From: Sphaerisporangium corydalis
GTDB lineage: Bacteria; Actinomycetota; Actinomycetes; Streptosporangiales; Streptosporangiaceae
Direction: 5' to 3'
Length of the DNA stretch: 64,000 nt
Assembly: GCF_025506355.1 (NCBI RefSeq)
Contig: NZ_JANZYP010000024.1
Span: 1 to 64,000 of the forward strand
The notes below the pieces were generated by a model, which had not been told where the DNA came from, ran no database searches, and worked only from the letters and a program-made list of their open reading frames with translations. This document shows, piece after piece, positions 1 to 11,394 of the stretch (position 1 is the first letter of the stretch; each line of letters starts with the position of its first letter). The translations under genes were made by a program, and so were the position numbers.

Positions 1-1235
1 GGGTGGCGGTGGTGGCCGTGGAGTGGGGGGTGGGGGTCGTCTCGGGGGAGGGGGGTGGCGGAGGGCAGGAGGATGACGCCTAGGGCCGCGGTGTCGGTGC
101 GGCGGAGCTGGCGCATGGCCTGGGTGAGCTGTTTGGAGCGGGCCGCGCGGCTCTCGACCACCAGCAGGGCGGCGTCGGCGCGTGCGGCCTGGTCGGTGCG
201 CACCCAGATGGGCGCGAGGCCGGTGAGGGCCACGCGCAGGTCGTCGGCGATCGGCTCGGGATCGGTCCCGGGGGACACGCCACGGACGAGGAGCTCGCCG
301 CCGTCCCGGAGGTGGCGGGCGACGGCCATGGCGAGTTCGCGCAGCTCGCGGGCGTTCTCGCCCTCGCAGAGGACCGGGAGCCCGCTGAGCCGCTCGACGT
401 CGGCGGCCGTGCGCAGCCGCGTGTCGAGGCGGTCGCGGGCCATGGCGGCGCCGGCCCCGGCGAGCAGGCCGAGGAACAGGCCGCTGCCGAGGTAGAGCGG
501 CGGGTTCGGCTGGGCGGGTGAGGTGGGCGAGCGCGCGTCGCTGATGATCGAGCCAGGGAAGACCGTGACGGTCTTGAGTGCGTCGTACTTCACGGTGAGG
601 TTGTAGACCTGCCGGGTCTGGAGGTTCTGCCGCTGGACGGCGATGGTGCGCGCCGCCGATCCGTCCGCCAGGCGCGGCAGCCCGGCCGCGGTCTTGGCGA
701 GCGCGGCGCCGACCTCGCGCAGCTTGCCGGACAGCACCTTGAGCTGGGCGTCGAGCGCGCGCGTCGCGGTCGCCTCGCGGTTGGCGAGGTAGGCCTTGGC
801 GAACGCCTGGGCGCCGGCCGCGGCCGAGACCGGGTCGCGGGAGGCGTACGACACGGCGAGCACCGCCGAGTTGGGCGGAACGGTGACCGTGACGCGGGCC
901 CGCAGCGCGTCGGCGTCGGCGGCCTTGAGCGTCCGCGCGGCCCGGATCGCGACCACGGCGGACCGGGCGATCTGGGCCTCGGTGTCGAGGTTGAGCGGTT
1001 CGCGCTGGCGCTGCGTCGTCTGGTTGGTCTGGTCCTGCGCGCCCGTGGGGGACACCAGGAGCTCGGCGGTCGCGACGTAGGTCGGCGGGGTCGTCGCCAG
1101 GGCGGCGCCGCCGCAGCAGACGCCGGCGATCAGGAAGATGGTGAGCACGACCCGGCGCCGCAGCAGCATCGAGCCGAAGTCGGAGGTCTCCCGCCCGGTG
1201 GCCGGGCCGCGGACTGGGGACACCGGGTGGCTCAT
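1..1235 (-). CDS. Wzz-like polysaccharide chain-length/export protein, 3' end beyond the window
   Basis: The first 411 codons are visible, and the reading frame is still open at base 1. The protein has a transmembrane helix near residues 28-46, an extracytoplasmic part with coiled-coil character, and a second helix near residues 245-265. This is the two-helix layout of Wzz/CapA polysaccharide co-polymerases, which set chain length of capsule or exopolysaccharide in the membrane. After the second helix comes a cytoplasmic region that resembles a BY-kinase fold. The place where Walker A should be reads VRGVSPGTDPEPIADDL and has no GKS/T, so ATP binding looks lost. The start is ATG at 1235. It is divergent from the glycosidase gene at 1552, which may belong to the same polysaccharide locus. 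Family assignment comes from topology and local similarity. Confidence 0.7.
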   Translation of the reverse strand, partial: MSHPVSPVRGPATGRETSDFGSMLLRRRVVLTIFLIAGVCCGGAALATTPPTYVATAELLVSPTGAQDQTNQTTQRQREPLNLDTEAQIARSAVVAIRAARTLKAADADALRARVTVTVPPNSAVLAVSYASRDPVSAAAGAQAFAKAYLANREATATRALDAQLKVLSGKLREVGAALAKTAAGLPRLADGSAARTIAVQRQNLQTRQVYNLTVKYDALKTVTVFPGSIISDARSPTSPAQPNPPLYLGSGLFLGLLAGAGAAMARDRLDTRLRTAADVERLSGLPVLCEGENARELRELAMAVARHLRDGGELLVRGVSPGTDPEPIADDLRVALTGLAPIWVRTDQAARADAALLVVESRAARSKQLTQAMRQLRRTDTAALGVILLPSATPLPRDDPHPPLHGHHRH

Positions 1236-1551
1236 GGGTGCGGCAGGCCTCTCGGTGCGGGGGTGTTATGCATATCTGTCCATTTGTGTCTTTTGTGGTG
1301 CTCGGAAGTGCCGTGCGGTGAACGGCCTCCCGGAACAGATCCAGAGAACTATAGGCACAAACCAAGATTCCTCGATCCCGGACCGCGATATTTGTTGGAC
1401 CCCCCGATCTGGCCGCCCACCAGGCAAAACCGGATATTTGCCTAATTAAGAATCCGCAGGTCGGCGAATGGGTGCCGAGTTTCCGGCGGCCCGGCCCTCA
1501 TTAGTGGGAAGGTGAATATCGTCCTTCGGAGGAAACGGGTAAAAGGGGGGT
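1236..1551. other. Divergent intergenic region between Wzz-like and glycosidase genes
   Basis: This stretch is clearly richer in A and T than its surroundings and should hold the promoters of both divergent genes. The octamer GATATTTG occurs twice, at 1387-1394 and 1433-1440, followed by a TAATTAAG tract. I could not fix a -35/-10 pair. No convincing open reading frame lies here. Confidence 0.5.
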
Positions 1552-2637
1552 TTGGCCGCGTTGCGCAAAGTGACGAGAATATGGGTTTTTGGCATTGGGA
1601 TCGCCGCCGGCTGCGGGCTGATCGTCTACGGCGTGGCCGCCGTCCGACCCCGGCCGGACGCCTTCCCCAGGGACCGCTCGCCCGTGATCGACATGACGCC
1701 CCCGAGCGGGGCCCCCGGCTGCGCCGCGACGGCCAAGCTCATTCCGAGCTGCGGCGCGTGGTGGGGCGTGGCCCCCGACGTCTTCGGCGGCCGGCCGCCG
1801 TCCCGTGCCATCGTCTCGGCCGAGGAGCGCATGGGACGCAGGGCCGACATCGTGCACGTGTACCACCGCGGCGGTGACCCGTTCCCCACCCCCGAGGAGC
1901 GGCGGCTGGCCAGGAAGCGGCTGCTGCTGATCAACTGGAAGCCGTCCGTGGACGACACCTGGGCCGAGATCGCCGACGGCGCGATCGACCACCGCATCGA
2001 CCGCGTCGCCGACCGCGTCAAGAGGCGGCTGCCCGGCCGGTTCTTCCTCACCATCCACCACGAGCCCGAGAACGACGTGCGCGAGCGGGCGGGATCGGGC
2101 ATGACCGCGGAGGACTACGCGGCCATGTACCGCCACGTGGTGCTGCGCCTGCGCGCCCGGGGCGTCAGGAACGCCGTCACGGTCATGACGTACATGGGCG
2201 CCCCCAACTGGGCGGCCAAGCCGTGGTTCGAGCGCCTGTACCCCGGTGACGACGTCGTCGACTGGGTGGGCCTCGACCCGTACGCCGACCGCCGGGTGAA
2301 CGACTTCGCCAACCTGGTCGACAAGACCCGCGAGGACCACGCCCGCTGGCCGGGCTTCTACCGGTGGACCCAGACGCGGTTCCCCGGGAAACCGATCATG
2401 GTCGCCGAGTGGGGGGCGTTCGAGCGGCACGACGACCCGGCGTTCAAGGTCGCGTTCTTCGAGTCGGTGCGCCGCCAGATCCGCGGCTACCCGCAGATCA
2501 AGGCGCTGGTCTACTTCGACTCACCGCGCGCGCCGCGCGGCGACACACGGTTCGACTCCACCGTCGAGGCCGGCCGCGCCTTCACCGAGCTGGCCCGCGT
2601 CCCGTACTTCAGCTCGACACCCGTCCCCGACCACTGA
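1552..2637 (+). CDS. Membrane-anchored GH26-like glycoside hydrolase (beta-mannanase type)
   Basis: The 361-residue protein starts with a signal anchor (about residues 8-30), so it probably acts outside the membrane. The rest fits a GH26-type TIM barrel. The motif HHEPEND puts a candidate acid/base Glu at residue 171, and VAEWG puts a candidate nucleophile Glu at residue 286, the spacing expected for clan GH-A enzymes. GH26 members hydrolyse beta-mannans or related beta-glucans. The start is uncertain. TTG at 1552 is the longest form, but TTG at 1561 sits about ten bases after a run of six G and is the likelier start. It is divergent from a Wzz-like gene, so trimming or release of an exported polysaccharide is plausible. 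Substrate is not readable from sequence. Confidence 0.75.
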   Translation: MAALRKVTRIWVFGIGIAAGCGLIVYGVAAVRPRPDAFPRDRSPVIDMTPPSGAPGCAATAKLIPSCGAWWGVAPDVFGGRPPSRAIVSAEERMGRRADIVHVYHRGGDPFPTPEERRLARKRLLLINWKPSVDDTWAEIADGAIDHRIDRVADRVKRRLPGRFFLTIHHEPENDVRERAGSGMTAEDYAAMYRHVVLRLRARGVRNAVTVMTYMGAPNWAAKPWFERLYPGDDVVDWVGLDPYADRRVNDFANLVDKTREDHARWPGFYRWTQTRFPGKPIMVAEWGAFERHDDPAFKVAFFESVRRQIRGYPQIKALVYFDSPRAPRGDTRFDSTVEAGRAFTELARVPYFSSTPVPDH

Positions 2638-2661
2638 AGCCCGGGCATAGCGCCCAGGACG

Positions 2662-3903
2662 TCAGCGGAGCCAGCCGCCCGAGGTCAGCAGGTCCAGCAC
2701 CGAGCCGACGGCCCGGTCGACCGTCATGCCGGTGGTGTCGAGGGTCAGGTCGGCGTCGTCGGGCTCCTCGTACGGGTCGGAGACGCCGGTGAACTCGGGG
2801 ATGAGCCCGGCCCGCGCCTTGGCGTACAGGCCCTTGCGGTCGCGCCGCTCGCACTCCGCAAGCGGTGTGGACACGTGCACGAGGACGAAGTCGGCCCCCA
2901 CCGTCTCGGCCATGTGGCGCACCTCGTCGCGCGTCGCCGCGTACGGGGCGATGGGCGCGCAGATGGCGAGGCCGCCGTGCCGGGCGACCTCGGCCGCGAC
3001 GAAGCCGATCCTGCGGATGTTCAGGTCGCGGTCCTGTTTGGAGAACGTGAGCCCGGCCGAGAGCAGCCGCCGTACCACGTCGCCGTCGAGGTAGGTGACC
3101 GTGCGACCGCCGCGTTCGAGCAGGACGTCGTGCAGCCCCCGGGCGATCGTCGACTTCCCTGATCCGGACAGACCGGTGAAGAAGACCACCAGGCCGCGCC
3201 GGTGCGGAGGCCCGGGAAGCGTGATCGGCTCCGGCCCGGCCAGGTGCTCGTCGGCCCCGTAGGCGGTGGCGATGTGCTCGCGGAGCTCCAGGTCGATCTC
3301 GGGTTCGCGGGGGGCCAGGGGGACCACGACGACCCGGGTGCCGGACGGGAGCCCGTCGCGCGCCTTGAGCGCCGCCCGCACGACCGCGGGCCCGCCCTCG
3401 CCGAACGCGAGCGGGAGCAGCAGGATCGTCGCGTCCAGTTCCCGGGCGGTGGCGGTGATCTCGTCGAGGTGGTCGAGCGGCCCGCGCATGGTGACGGCGA
3501 GGACGGGACGGTCGCCCGCCTCCGCGCGGACCTCGGCGGGGGGCCGCCGCAGGCGGGCGAAGGGCCCGTGCTCGGGGGCGCCGTGCGACTTCACCGGGCC
3601 GGCGACCAGGCCGTCGGCGGCCCGCTCGGTGACGGTGACCGTGGCGAGCGCGACGCCTTCGGGGTCGCGCAGGGTGAGCTCCTGCCCGGCGGACACGGGG
3701 TGGTCGGGCGGCAGCGTCAGCGTGACCAGGTCGGGCCAGGGGGTGCCGTCGGCCAGGCGCCCGTTCTCGATCACCGAGGCGGTGTCGGCCGAGCCCAGGA
3801 AGCCCGTGAGGGGGTCGAACGCGCCGGAGAGCAGCAGCTCCAGATCGGCCAGCTCGCGGGCGTCGGGCACCCACTCGGGGGTTCCGTCGGGATTCGCCGT
3901 CAT
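2662..3903 (-). CDS. cysC: Adenylylsulfate (APS) kinase with N-terminal ATP-sulfurylase-like region
   Basis: The 413-residue protein has an APS kinase domain from about residue 236. Walker A is GLSGSGKST at 244-252, LDGD lies at 272-275, and near the C terminus is the family segment GLYAKARAG followed by TGVSDPYE. It phosphorylates APS to PAPS in sulfate assimilation or sulfonation. Residues 1-230 resemble the N-terminal PUA-like part of ATP sulfurylase (SGAFDPLTGFL at 26-36), but the catalytic HxGH region is missing, so it is probably not bifunctional. The start is ATG at 3903 preceded by GTGGAGCAG; in-frame extension upstream has no coding character. A 14-bp tandem repeat lies just upstream. 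No other sulfur-assimilation gene is adjacent. Confidence 0.88.
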   Translation of the reverse strand: MTANPDGTPEWVPDARELADLELLLSGAFDPLTGFLGSADTASVIENGRLADGTPWPDLVTLTLPPDHPVSAGQELTLRDPEGVALATVTVTERAADGLVAGPVKSHGAPEHGPFARLRRPPAEVRAEAGDRPVLAVTMRGPLDHLDEITATARELDATILLLPLAFGEGGPAVVRAALKARDGLPSGTRVVVVPLAPREPEIDLELREHIATAYGADEHLAGPEPITLPGPPHRRGLVVFFTGLSGSGKSTIARGLHDVLLERGGRTVTYLDGDVVRRLLSAGLTFSKQDRDLNIRRIGFVAAEVARHGGLAICAPIAPYAATRDEVRHMAETVGADFVLVHVSTPLAECERRDRKGLYAKARAGLIPEFTGVSDPYEEPDDADLTLDTTGMTVDRAVGSVLDLLTSGGWLR

Positions 3904-3926
3904 CTGCTCCACATTCTCACGAGGCC

Positions 3927-3974
3927 AGGATCGCCAGGCCAGGATCCCTGGGTCAGGATCACCAGGCCAGGATA
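3927..3974. repeat. 14-bp tandem repeat upstream of cysC
   Basis: AGGATC recurs at 3927, 3941 and 3955, and AGGATA at 3969, an exact 14-base period. The unit is close to AGGATCNCCAGGCC. The array begins 24 bases upstream of the cysC start codon, in the gap shared with the sigma factor gene. It could be an iterated operator or a simple repeat expansion. Confidence 0.8.
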
Positions 3975-4110
3975 TTGGGGTTCGCCGGCCGTCGCGGCGG
4001 CCGGGAGACCAGCGGCACCCTACCGGCCGGCGGAACCCCACGGGGCGGGAGGCATAGCGGAGGCGGGCGGGGCGCGTCCAAAGGCTGACATCGACCCTCT
4101 GGAGGTGATC

Positions 4111-4641
4111 GTGGACGTTGCCGAAGAGCGACGTTTCCGCGAGTTCGTGTCGGCGCGCTCGCCGGCGCTCATCAGGCTCGGGTACCTGCTGACGGGCGGC
4201 GACCAGCACGCGGCGGAGGACCTGCTGCAGACGGTCCTGGCCAAGACCGCGGCCAGGTGGGGCCGGATCGACGATCCCGAGCCCTACGTGCGGCGGGCCA
4301 TGTACCGCCAGCAGGTGAGCTGGTGGCGTCTGGCGTCCCGGCGCCGGGAGACCACGGTCGCCGACATGCCCGACATGGCGGGGCGCGACGACACGCACAC
4401 GGCCGACCTGAAACTCGTCCTGCGCCACGCCCTGGCCCGGCTGACCTCGCGCCAGCGCGCCGTCCTGGTGCTCCGCTACTTCGAGGACCTGCCCGAGGCG
4501 GAGGTGGCCCTGATCATGGGCTGCTCGGTCGGTACGGTCCGGAGCACGACCCACCGCTCGCTCGCCAGGTTGCGCGTCGTCGCGCCGGAACTGGCCGATC
4601 TGCGTACCCCTCACGAGACCTTCGAGGAGGTCACCTCATGA
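4111..4641 (+). CDS. SigE-family ECF RNA polymerase sigma factor
   Basis: The 176-residue protein has the compact layout of the actinobacterial SigE-family ECF group. Sigma region 2 covers roughly residues 12-75 (LIRLGYLLTGGDQHAAEDLLQ). Region 4 covers about 110-165, with a helix-turn-helix in DLPEAEVALIMGCSVGTVRS. It directs RNA polymerase to a small regulon. The start is GTG at 4111, five bases after GGAGG at 4101-4105; GTG at 4105 overlaps that site. Its TGA overlaps the ATG of the next gene (ATGA), so the two are translationally coupled. Actinobacterial genes in this position often encode a membrane protein that controls the sigma factor. Confidence 0.9.
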   Translation: MDVAEERRFREFVSARSPALIRLGYLLTGGDQHAAEDLLQTVLAKTAARWGRIDDPEPYVRRAMYRQQVSWWRLASRRRETTVADMPDMAGRDDTHTADLKLVLRHALARLTSRQRAVLVLRYFEDLPEAEVALIMGCSVGTVRSTTHRSLARLRVVAPELADLRTPHETFEEVTS

Positions 4642-5873
4642 AGCCCGAGAGCCTGCTGGCGGACACCCTGCGCGACTGGTCCAGGGAGGCGGAGGTCCCC
4701 CACGACCTCGCGGACCGGGCCCTGCGGGGGCGGACCCGGCACCGGTTGAGGCGGACCGCCTCGGCCGCGATCCTGACGGCCGCCGTGGTCGCCGCCGGGG
4801 TCGTCGTGCCCCAGCTCGTCCGGGACCAGCGCGCGGTCACCACGACGGCCGGTCCGTCGGACGAGATCCGGATCAGCGTGGCGCCCTCCGAGCCGGCCGA
4901 GACCGACGTGCGCACGGACACGGAGAACTCGCCGCCGGTGAGGCTCATCGCGGCCGGGCGGGTCGCCGTCTCCGCCTACACCATCGTCAGGGCGGAGAAG
5001 CTCCCCGATGAGATGGTGCATTACCGGTACACCTGGTACCTGTACGACCCGGCGGCCGGGACGTACGAGAAGACCCCCTGGGCGAAGCTGGACGTCGCGC
5101 CGGGCCTGAAGTACGCGGCCGTGCTGGAGGACGCGCTGCCGGTCCGGCGGGTCGGGATCGTCGACACCTCCACCCGCGCGATCGTGAAATGGATCGGCCT
5201 GGACCACCCGGTGGCCGACGTCGCCTGGTCCCCCGACGGCACGCGGCTGCTCACCACGGCCTACGACCGGGACCCGGACGTCCGCCTCGACTACACGGCC
5301 GAGGGGCGGCACGAGCCGGCGTCCCCGTCCCGCAGCGGGTTCCACCTCGTGGACGTGAACTCCGGCGCGGCGGAGTTCCACGCCCAGCCCGAGCCGCGTA
5401 CCGAGAACATGTGCCCCTCCGACAGCGACCTGGGCCCCTTCCACTGGACCGACGACGGCGCGCTGATCTGGGATTCGACGTGCACCACCCCGTCGAAGAC
5501 GTTCTACGACCTCCAGGGCGCCCCGCACGATCCGCCGAACGGGTGGATCCATCCGTGGATGAGCTCGGAGGAGGCGGGGATCTCCCCCGACGGGAGGTTG
5601 TACGCCGACGGCGGGGCACCTCCCGGCCCGCAGACGAGGGTGCGGAACGTCGAGACCGGGGAGATCGCCGGGACGCAGACGATGTTGCAGCTTCTGGCCT
5701 GGGCGGACGACGAGCACCTGATCGGGCTCGGGTGCGCGGGGAAGTGCGAGGACGAGTTCCACAGCGGGCTGGCGCTGGTCGGCGTCGACGGTGAGCCGGT
5801 CACCCGGTTGTCGGCCGATCAGAAGAACTCGGACTCACCGGGAAGCTGGCGGCCGATCTTCACCCGCCGCTGA
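4638..5873 (+). CDS. Membrane-anchored beta-propeller (PD40/WD40-like) protein coupled to the sigma factor
   Basis: The 411-residue protein has about 41 cytoplasmic residues, one transmembrane helix near 42-60, and a large extracytoplasmic part. That part has repeats resembling PD40/TolB propeller blades (VADVAWSPDGTRLL, WTDDGALIWDS). Two cysteines sit close together in GCAGKCEDEF, and another in ENMCPSD. The gene overlaps the sigma factor by four bases, which suggests a regulatory partner or sensor for it. No HxxxCxxC zinc anti-sigma motif is present, so any anti-sigma action would be of another type. Function is inferred from position only. Confidence 0.75.
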   Translation: MKPESLLADTLRDWSREAEVPHDLADRALRGRTRHRLRRTASAAILTAAVVAAGVVVPQLVRDQRAVTTTAGPSDEIRISVAPSEPAETDVRTDTENSPPVRLIAAGRVAVSAYTIVRAEKLPDEMVHYRYTWYLYDPAAGTYEKTPWAKLDVAPGLKYAAVLEDALPVRRVGIVDTSTRAIVKWIGLDHPVADVAWSPDGTRLLTTAYDRDPDVRLDYTAEGRHEPASPSRSGFHLVDVNSGAAEFHAQPEPRTENMCPSDSDLGPFHWTDDGALIWDSTCTTPSKTFYDLQGAPHDPPNGWIHPWMSSEEAGISPDGRLYADGGAPPGPQTRVRNVETGEIAGTQTMLQLLAWADDEHLIGLGCAGKCEDEFHSGLALVGVDGEPVTRLSADQKNSDSPGSWRPIFTRR

Positions 5874-5893
5874 CGGTCACCGGCCTCGTAGAA

Positions 5894-5913
5894 GCGCGCG
5901 GGTGGCCGCGCGC
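5894..5913. terminator. GC hairpin between convergent genes
   Basis: GCGCGCGG at 5894-5901 pairs perfectly with CCGCGCGC at 5906-5913 across a four-base loop. It lies between the stop codons of the convergent propeller and methyltransferase genes. There is no T tract, as is common in actinomycetes. Confidence 0.6.
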
Positions 5914-5919
5914 CGGTGG

Positions 5920-6669
5920 TCAGATGAGGCGGGCGAAGTGGTTCTGGGGTTTGCGGATCACCAGGATGATCTCGTCGCGCGTGGCGGGCAGGCGGTCTCC
6001 GGACAGCCTGCCCACCGCACGGCACACGGCGCGCGCGATCCTGGCGTGCGGTCCGCGCAGCGCCGGGCCCGACGTGCCCGAGTAGTCCTCGGCGATCATC
6101 AGCCCGCGCATCAGGCAGTAGGAGTGGATGCCCTCCCGCGAGGCCACCTGCTCGTAGATCGCCGGGAGGGGTCCCACGGCGCCGTCCGGGGCGAACCAGG
6201 ACCACACGAGCCCGCGCGGCCGGCCGGGCAGCAACCGGTCGCAGAAGCCGTACGCCGTGGCGCGGTCGCGCATGCGGATCAGCAGGAGCCCGCCGGGGCG
6301 CAGCGCGTTGACCAGGCGGTCGAGGACCAGCTCGGCGTGCCGCACGCGTTCGAGCAGGAACGCGGCGTGCACGACGTCGAACGTGCGGGGCAGCAGGGGG
6401 GCGGCGCGCAGGTCGCCGATGTAGCGGGTGTCCAGGTCGCCGCGGCCCTCGCACGAGGCGCGCAGCACGGGCAGGTCCTCGTCGATGCCGGTGATCCTGG
6501 TCTCGACGCGGTCCACCTCGATGGTCTGGCCGTGGCCGCATCCGGCGACCAAGATGTCCAGCCGCCTGCCGAGCTGTTCGGTCCACAGCTCGCGGATCCG
6601 CTGGCCGAACACGTCGCCCTGAGTGGCCGGCACCCATCGAACCTCTGACATGTGACTCAGGGTAGTCAT
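5920..6669 (-). CDS. Class I SAM-dependent methyltransferase
   Basis: The 249-residue protein carries the SAM-binding motif I VAGCGHGQT near residues 41-49. An acidic end of strand 2 follows (ITGIDED), and a motif resembling LRPGGLLLIR comes after strand 4, as in Methyltransf_11/25 enzymes acting on small molecules. Substrate is unknown. The C-terminal part has a Trp/Phe-rich segment (GLVWSWFAPDG) that may shape the acceptor pocket. Two starts are possible, ATG 6669 and ATG 6651; the first follows GAGAG and is kept. It is convergent with the sigma-linked propeller gene, and its other neighbour is the mfd leader region. Confidence 0.8.
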   Translation of the reverse strand: MTTLSHMSEVRWVPATQGDVFGQRIRELWTEQLGRRLDILVAGCGHGQTIEVDRVETRITGIDEDLPVLRASCEGRGDLDTRYIGDLRAAPLLPRTFDVVHAAFLLERVRHAELVLDRLVNALRPGGLLLIRMRDRATAYGFCDRLLPGRPRGLVWSWFAPDGAVGPLPAIYEQVASREGIHSYCLMRGLMIAEDYSGTSGPALRGPHARIARAVCRAVGRLSGDRLPATRDEIILVIRKPQNHFARLI

Positions 6670-6973
6670 GAACGCTCTCGCTGTAGTGGATTCGCCTTGC
6701 TAAAGGGCCGTTCTTCATCACGCGAGCCTCCCCGTGACCAGGCCGGGTGCCCCTCGTGACCAGGCAGGGGTGGGCCTCCGCCCGTCCTGGGCCCCCGGCC
6801 TCCCGTCCCGGCGGGACCGATTCGATCGGGTGGAGGGGTGGTTCTCGGCGTGGTGAGGCCGCAGGGGAAGTAGCCTTGTGGTAATCCCGGTGAATTCGAC
6901 GACCCGGGGTAGCGCGCGTCGCTCCGCACAGCCGCGTCCAGCCGTGTGCGTTCACACGGAGTGATCCGAGGCC

Positions 6974-7086
6974 GTGTCGCTGGCGCGCACGGTGGCGGAT
7001 CGGTTACGTGGGATGTTCGAGGTTGAGCAGACGGTCCGCGAGGCGTACGAGGACAAGACGGGCGTGACCATGTGGGGGCATTTCTG

Positions 7087-7087
<1 letters not shown>
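6974..7087 (+). CDS. Possible 37-residue leader ORF with a TTA codon, overlapping mfd start
   Basis: A GTG-initiated frame encodes 37 residues (beginning MSLARTVADRL, ending MWGHF). Its TGA at 7085-7087 shares one base with the mfd ATG. Third positions are mostly G or C, as in real genes here. Leucine 11 is TTA (7004-7006), a codon almost absent from the window and typically read by the bldA tRNA in Streptomyces-like bacteria. An in-frame stop at 6962 fixes the upstream limit. The ribosome binding site is weak (GAGG two bases before GTG). It could be a translated leader that couples to mfd, or a chance frame. Confidence 0.3.
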
Positions 7088-10692
<3,605 letters not shown>

Positions 10693-10748
10693 CCGATCTC
10701 GTGCGCGGTTTGAGTAGAGTAAGCCCGCGTCTGTCGAAGGGACCGTTA

Positions 10749-11393
10749 GTGAAGTCGAACCGTATGCGCGCGCTGCCGGTCGTCGTGGCGGCCGTGTTCG
10801 CGGGCGCCGGGCTCACCGCCTGCTCCGCCCCCGTACAGGCCGGAACCGCGGCCACCGTCGGCGGCGACCGCATCACCACCGGCCGTCTCGACTCCGAGGT
10901 CAGGGAGTTCCAGGCGGCGCTGAAGACCGCCAAGATCACCGAGGCGCAGCTCCAGCTCCCGTCGGGGGTCCCGAGGGCGGTGCTGCTCCAGATGATCTCC
11001 ATCCGGCAGTTCCAGCAGTTCGCCCAGCGCAACGGCGTCACGGTCTCCGAACGCGAGATCGCCGACTTCCTCACCGAGCAGGGCGGCATGGCCAAGATCG
11101 GCCCGGCGGCGCTCTCCAAGGGCGTGCCCCCGTCGGAGACCCGCGAATGGGTGCGCACGGCGCTGATCTACCAGAAGTCGCTGCAGCAGTTCGGCGCCAA
11201 CCTCACCGACCAGGCCTCCGTGCAGGCCGCCCAGGTGAAGCTGTTCGGCCAGATGGACACCATCCCGGTCAAGGTCTCCCACCGCTACGGCACCTGGGAC
11301 CCGCAGCAGGGCCTCGTCGAGGAGGCCCGGTTCGGCAAGCCCGCCCCGGGTTCCGAACCCACGACCCAGCCGGATCCCGCCGCCGGGCAGTGA
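10749..11393 (+). CDS. SurA N-terminal-domain lipoprotein (chaperone/foldase-like)
   Basis: The 214-residue protein begins with a lipoprotein signal (MRALPVVVAAVFAGAGLTAC). The lipobox LTAC predicts lipidation at the Cys and anchoring on the outer face of the membrane. The mature part is helical and resembles the SurA/PrsA N-terminal chaperone domain (VGGDRITTGRLDSEVREF). No parvulin isomerase domain follows. It may assist folding of exported proteins. The start is GTG at 10749, five bases after AAGGGA; an in-frame ATG at 10689 overlaps the mfd stop but would add 20 residues before the signal. It is followed after one base by mazG, so mfd, this gene and mazG may be cotranscribed. Confidence 0.82.
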   Translation: MKSNRMRALPVVVAAVFAGAGLTACSAPVQAGTAATVGGDRITTGRLDSEVREFQAALKTAKITEAQLQLPSGVPRAVLLQMISIRQFQQFAQRNGVTVSEREIADFLTEQGGMAKIGPAALSKGVPPSETREWVRTALIYQKSLQQFGANLTDQASVQAAQVKLFGQMDTIPVKVSHRYGTWDPQQGLVEEARFGKPAPGSEPTTQPDPAAGQ

Positions 11394-11394
11394 G

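Noticed and set aside
3904-4614. N-terminal extension of cysC to 4614
   Set aside because: The added 237 residues lie antisense to the sigma factor and across the 14-bp repeat; the conserved protein begins at 3903.
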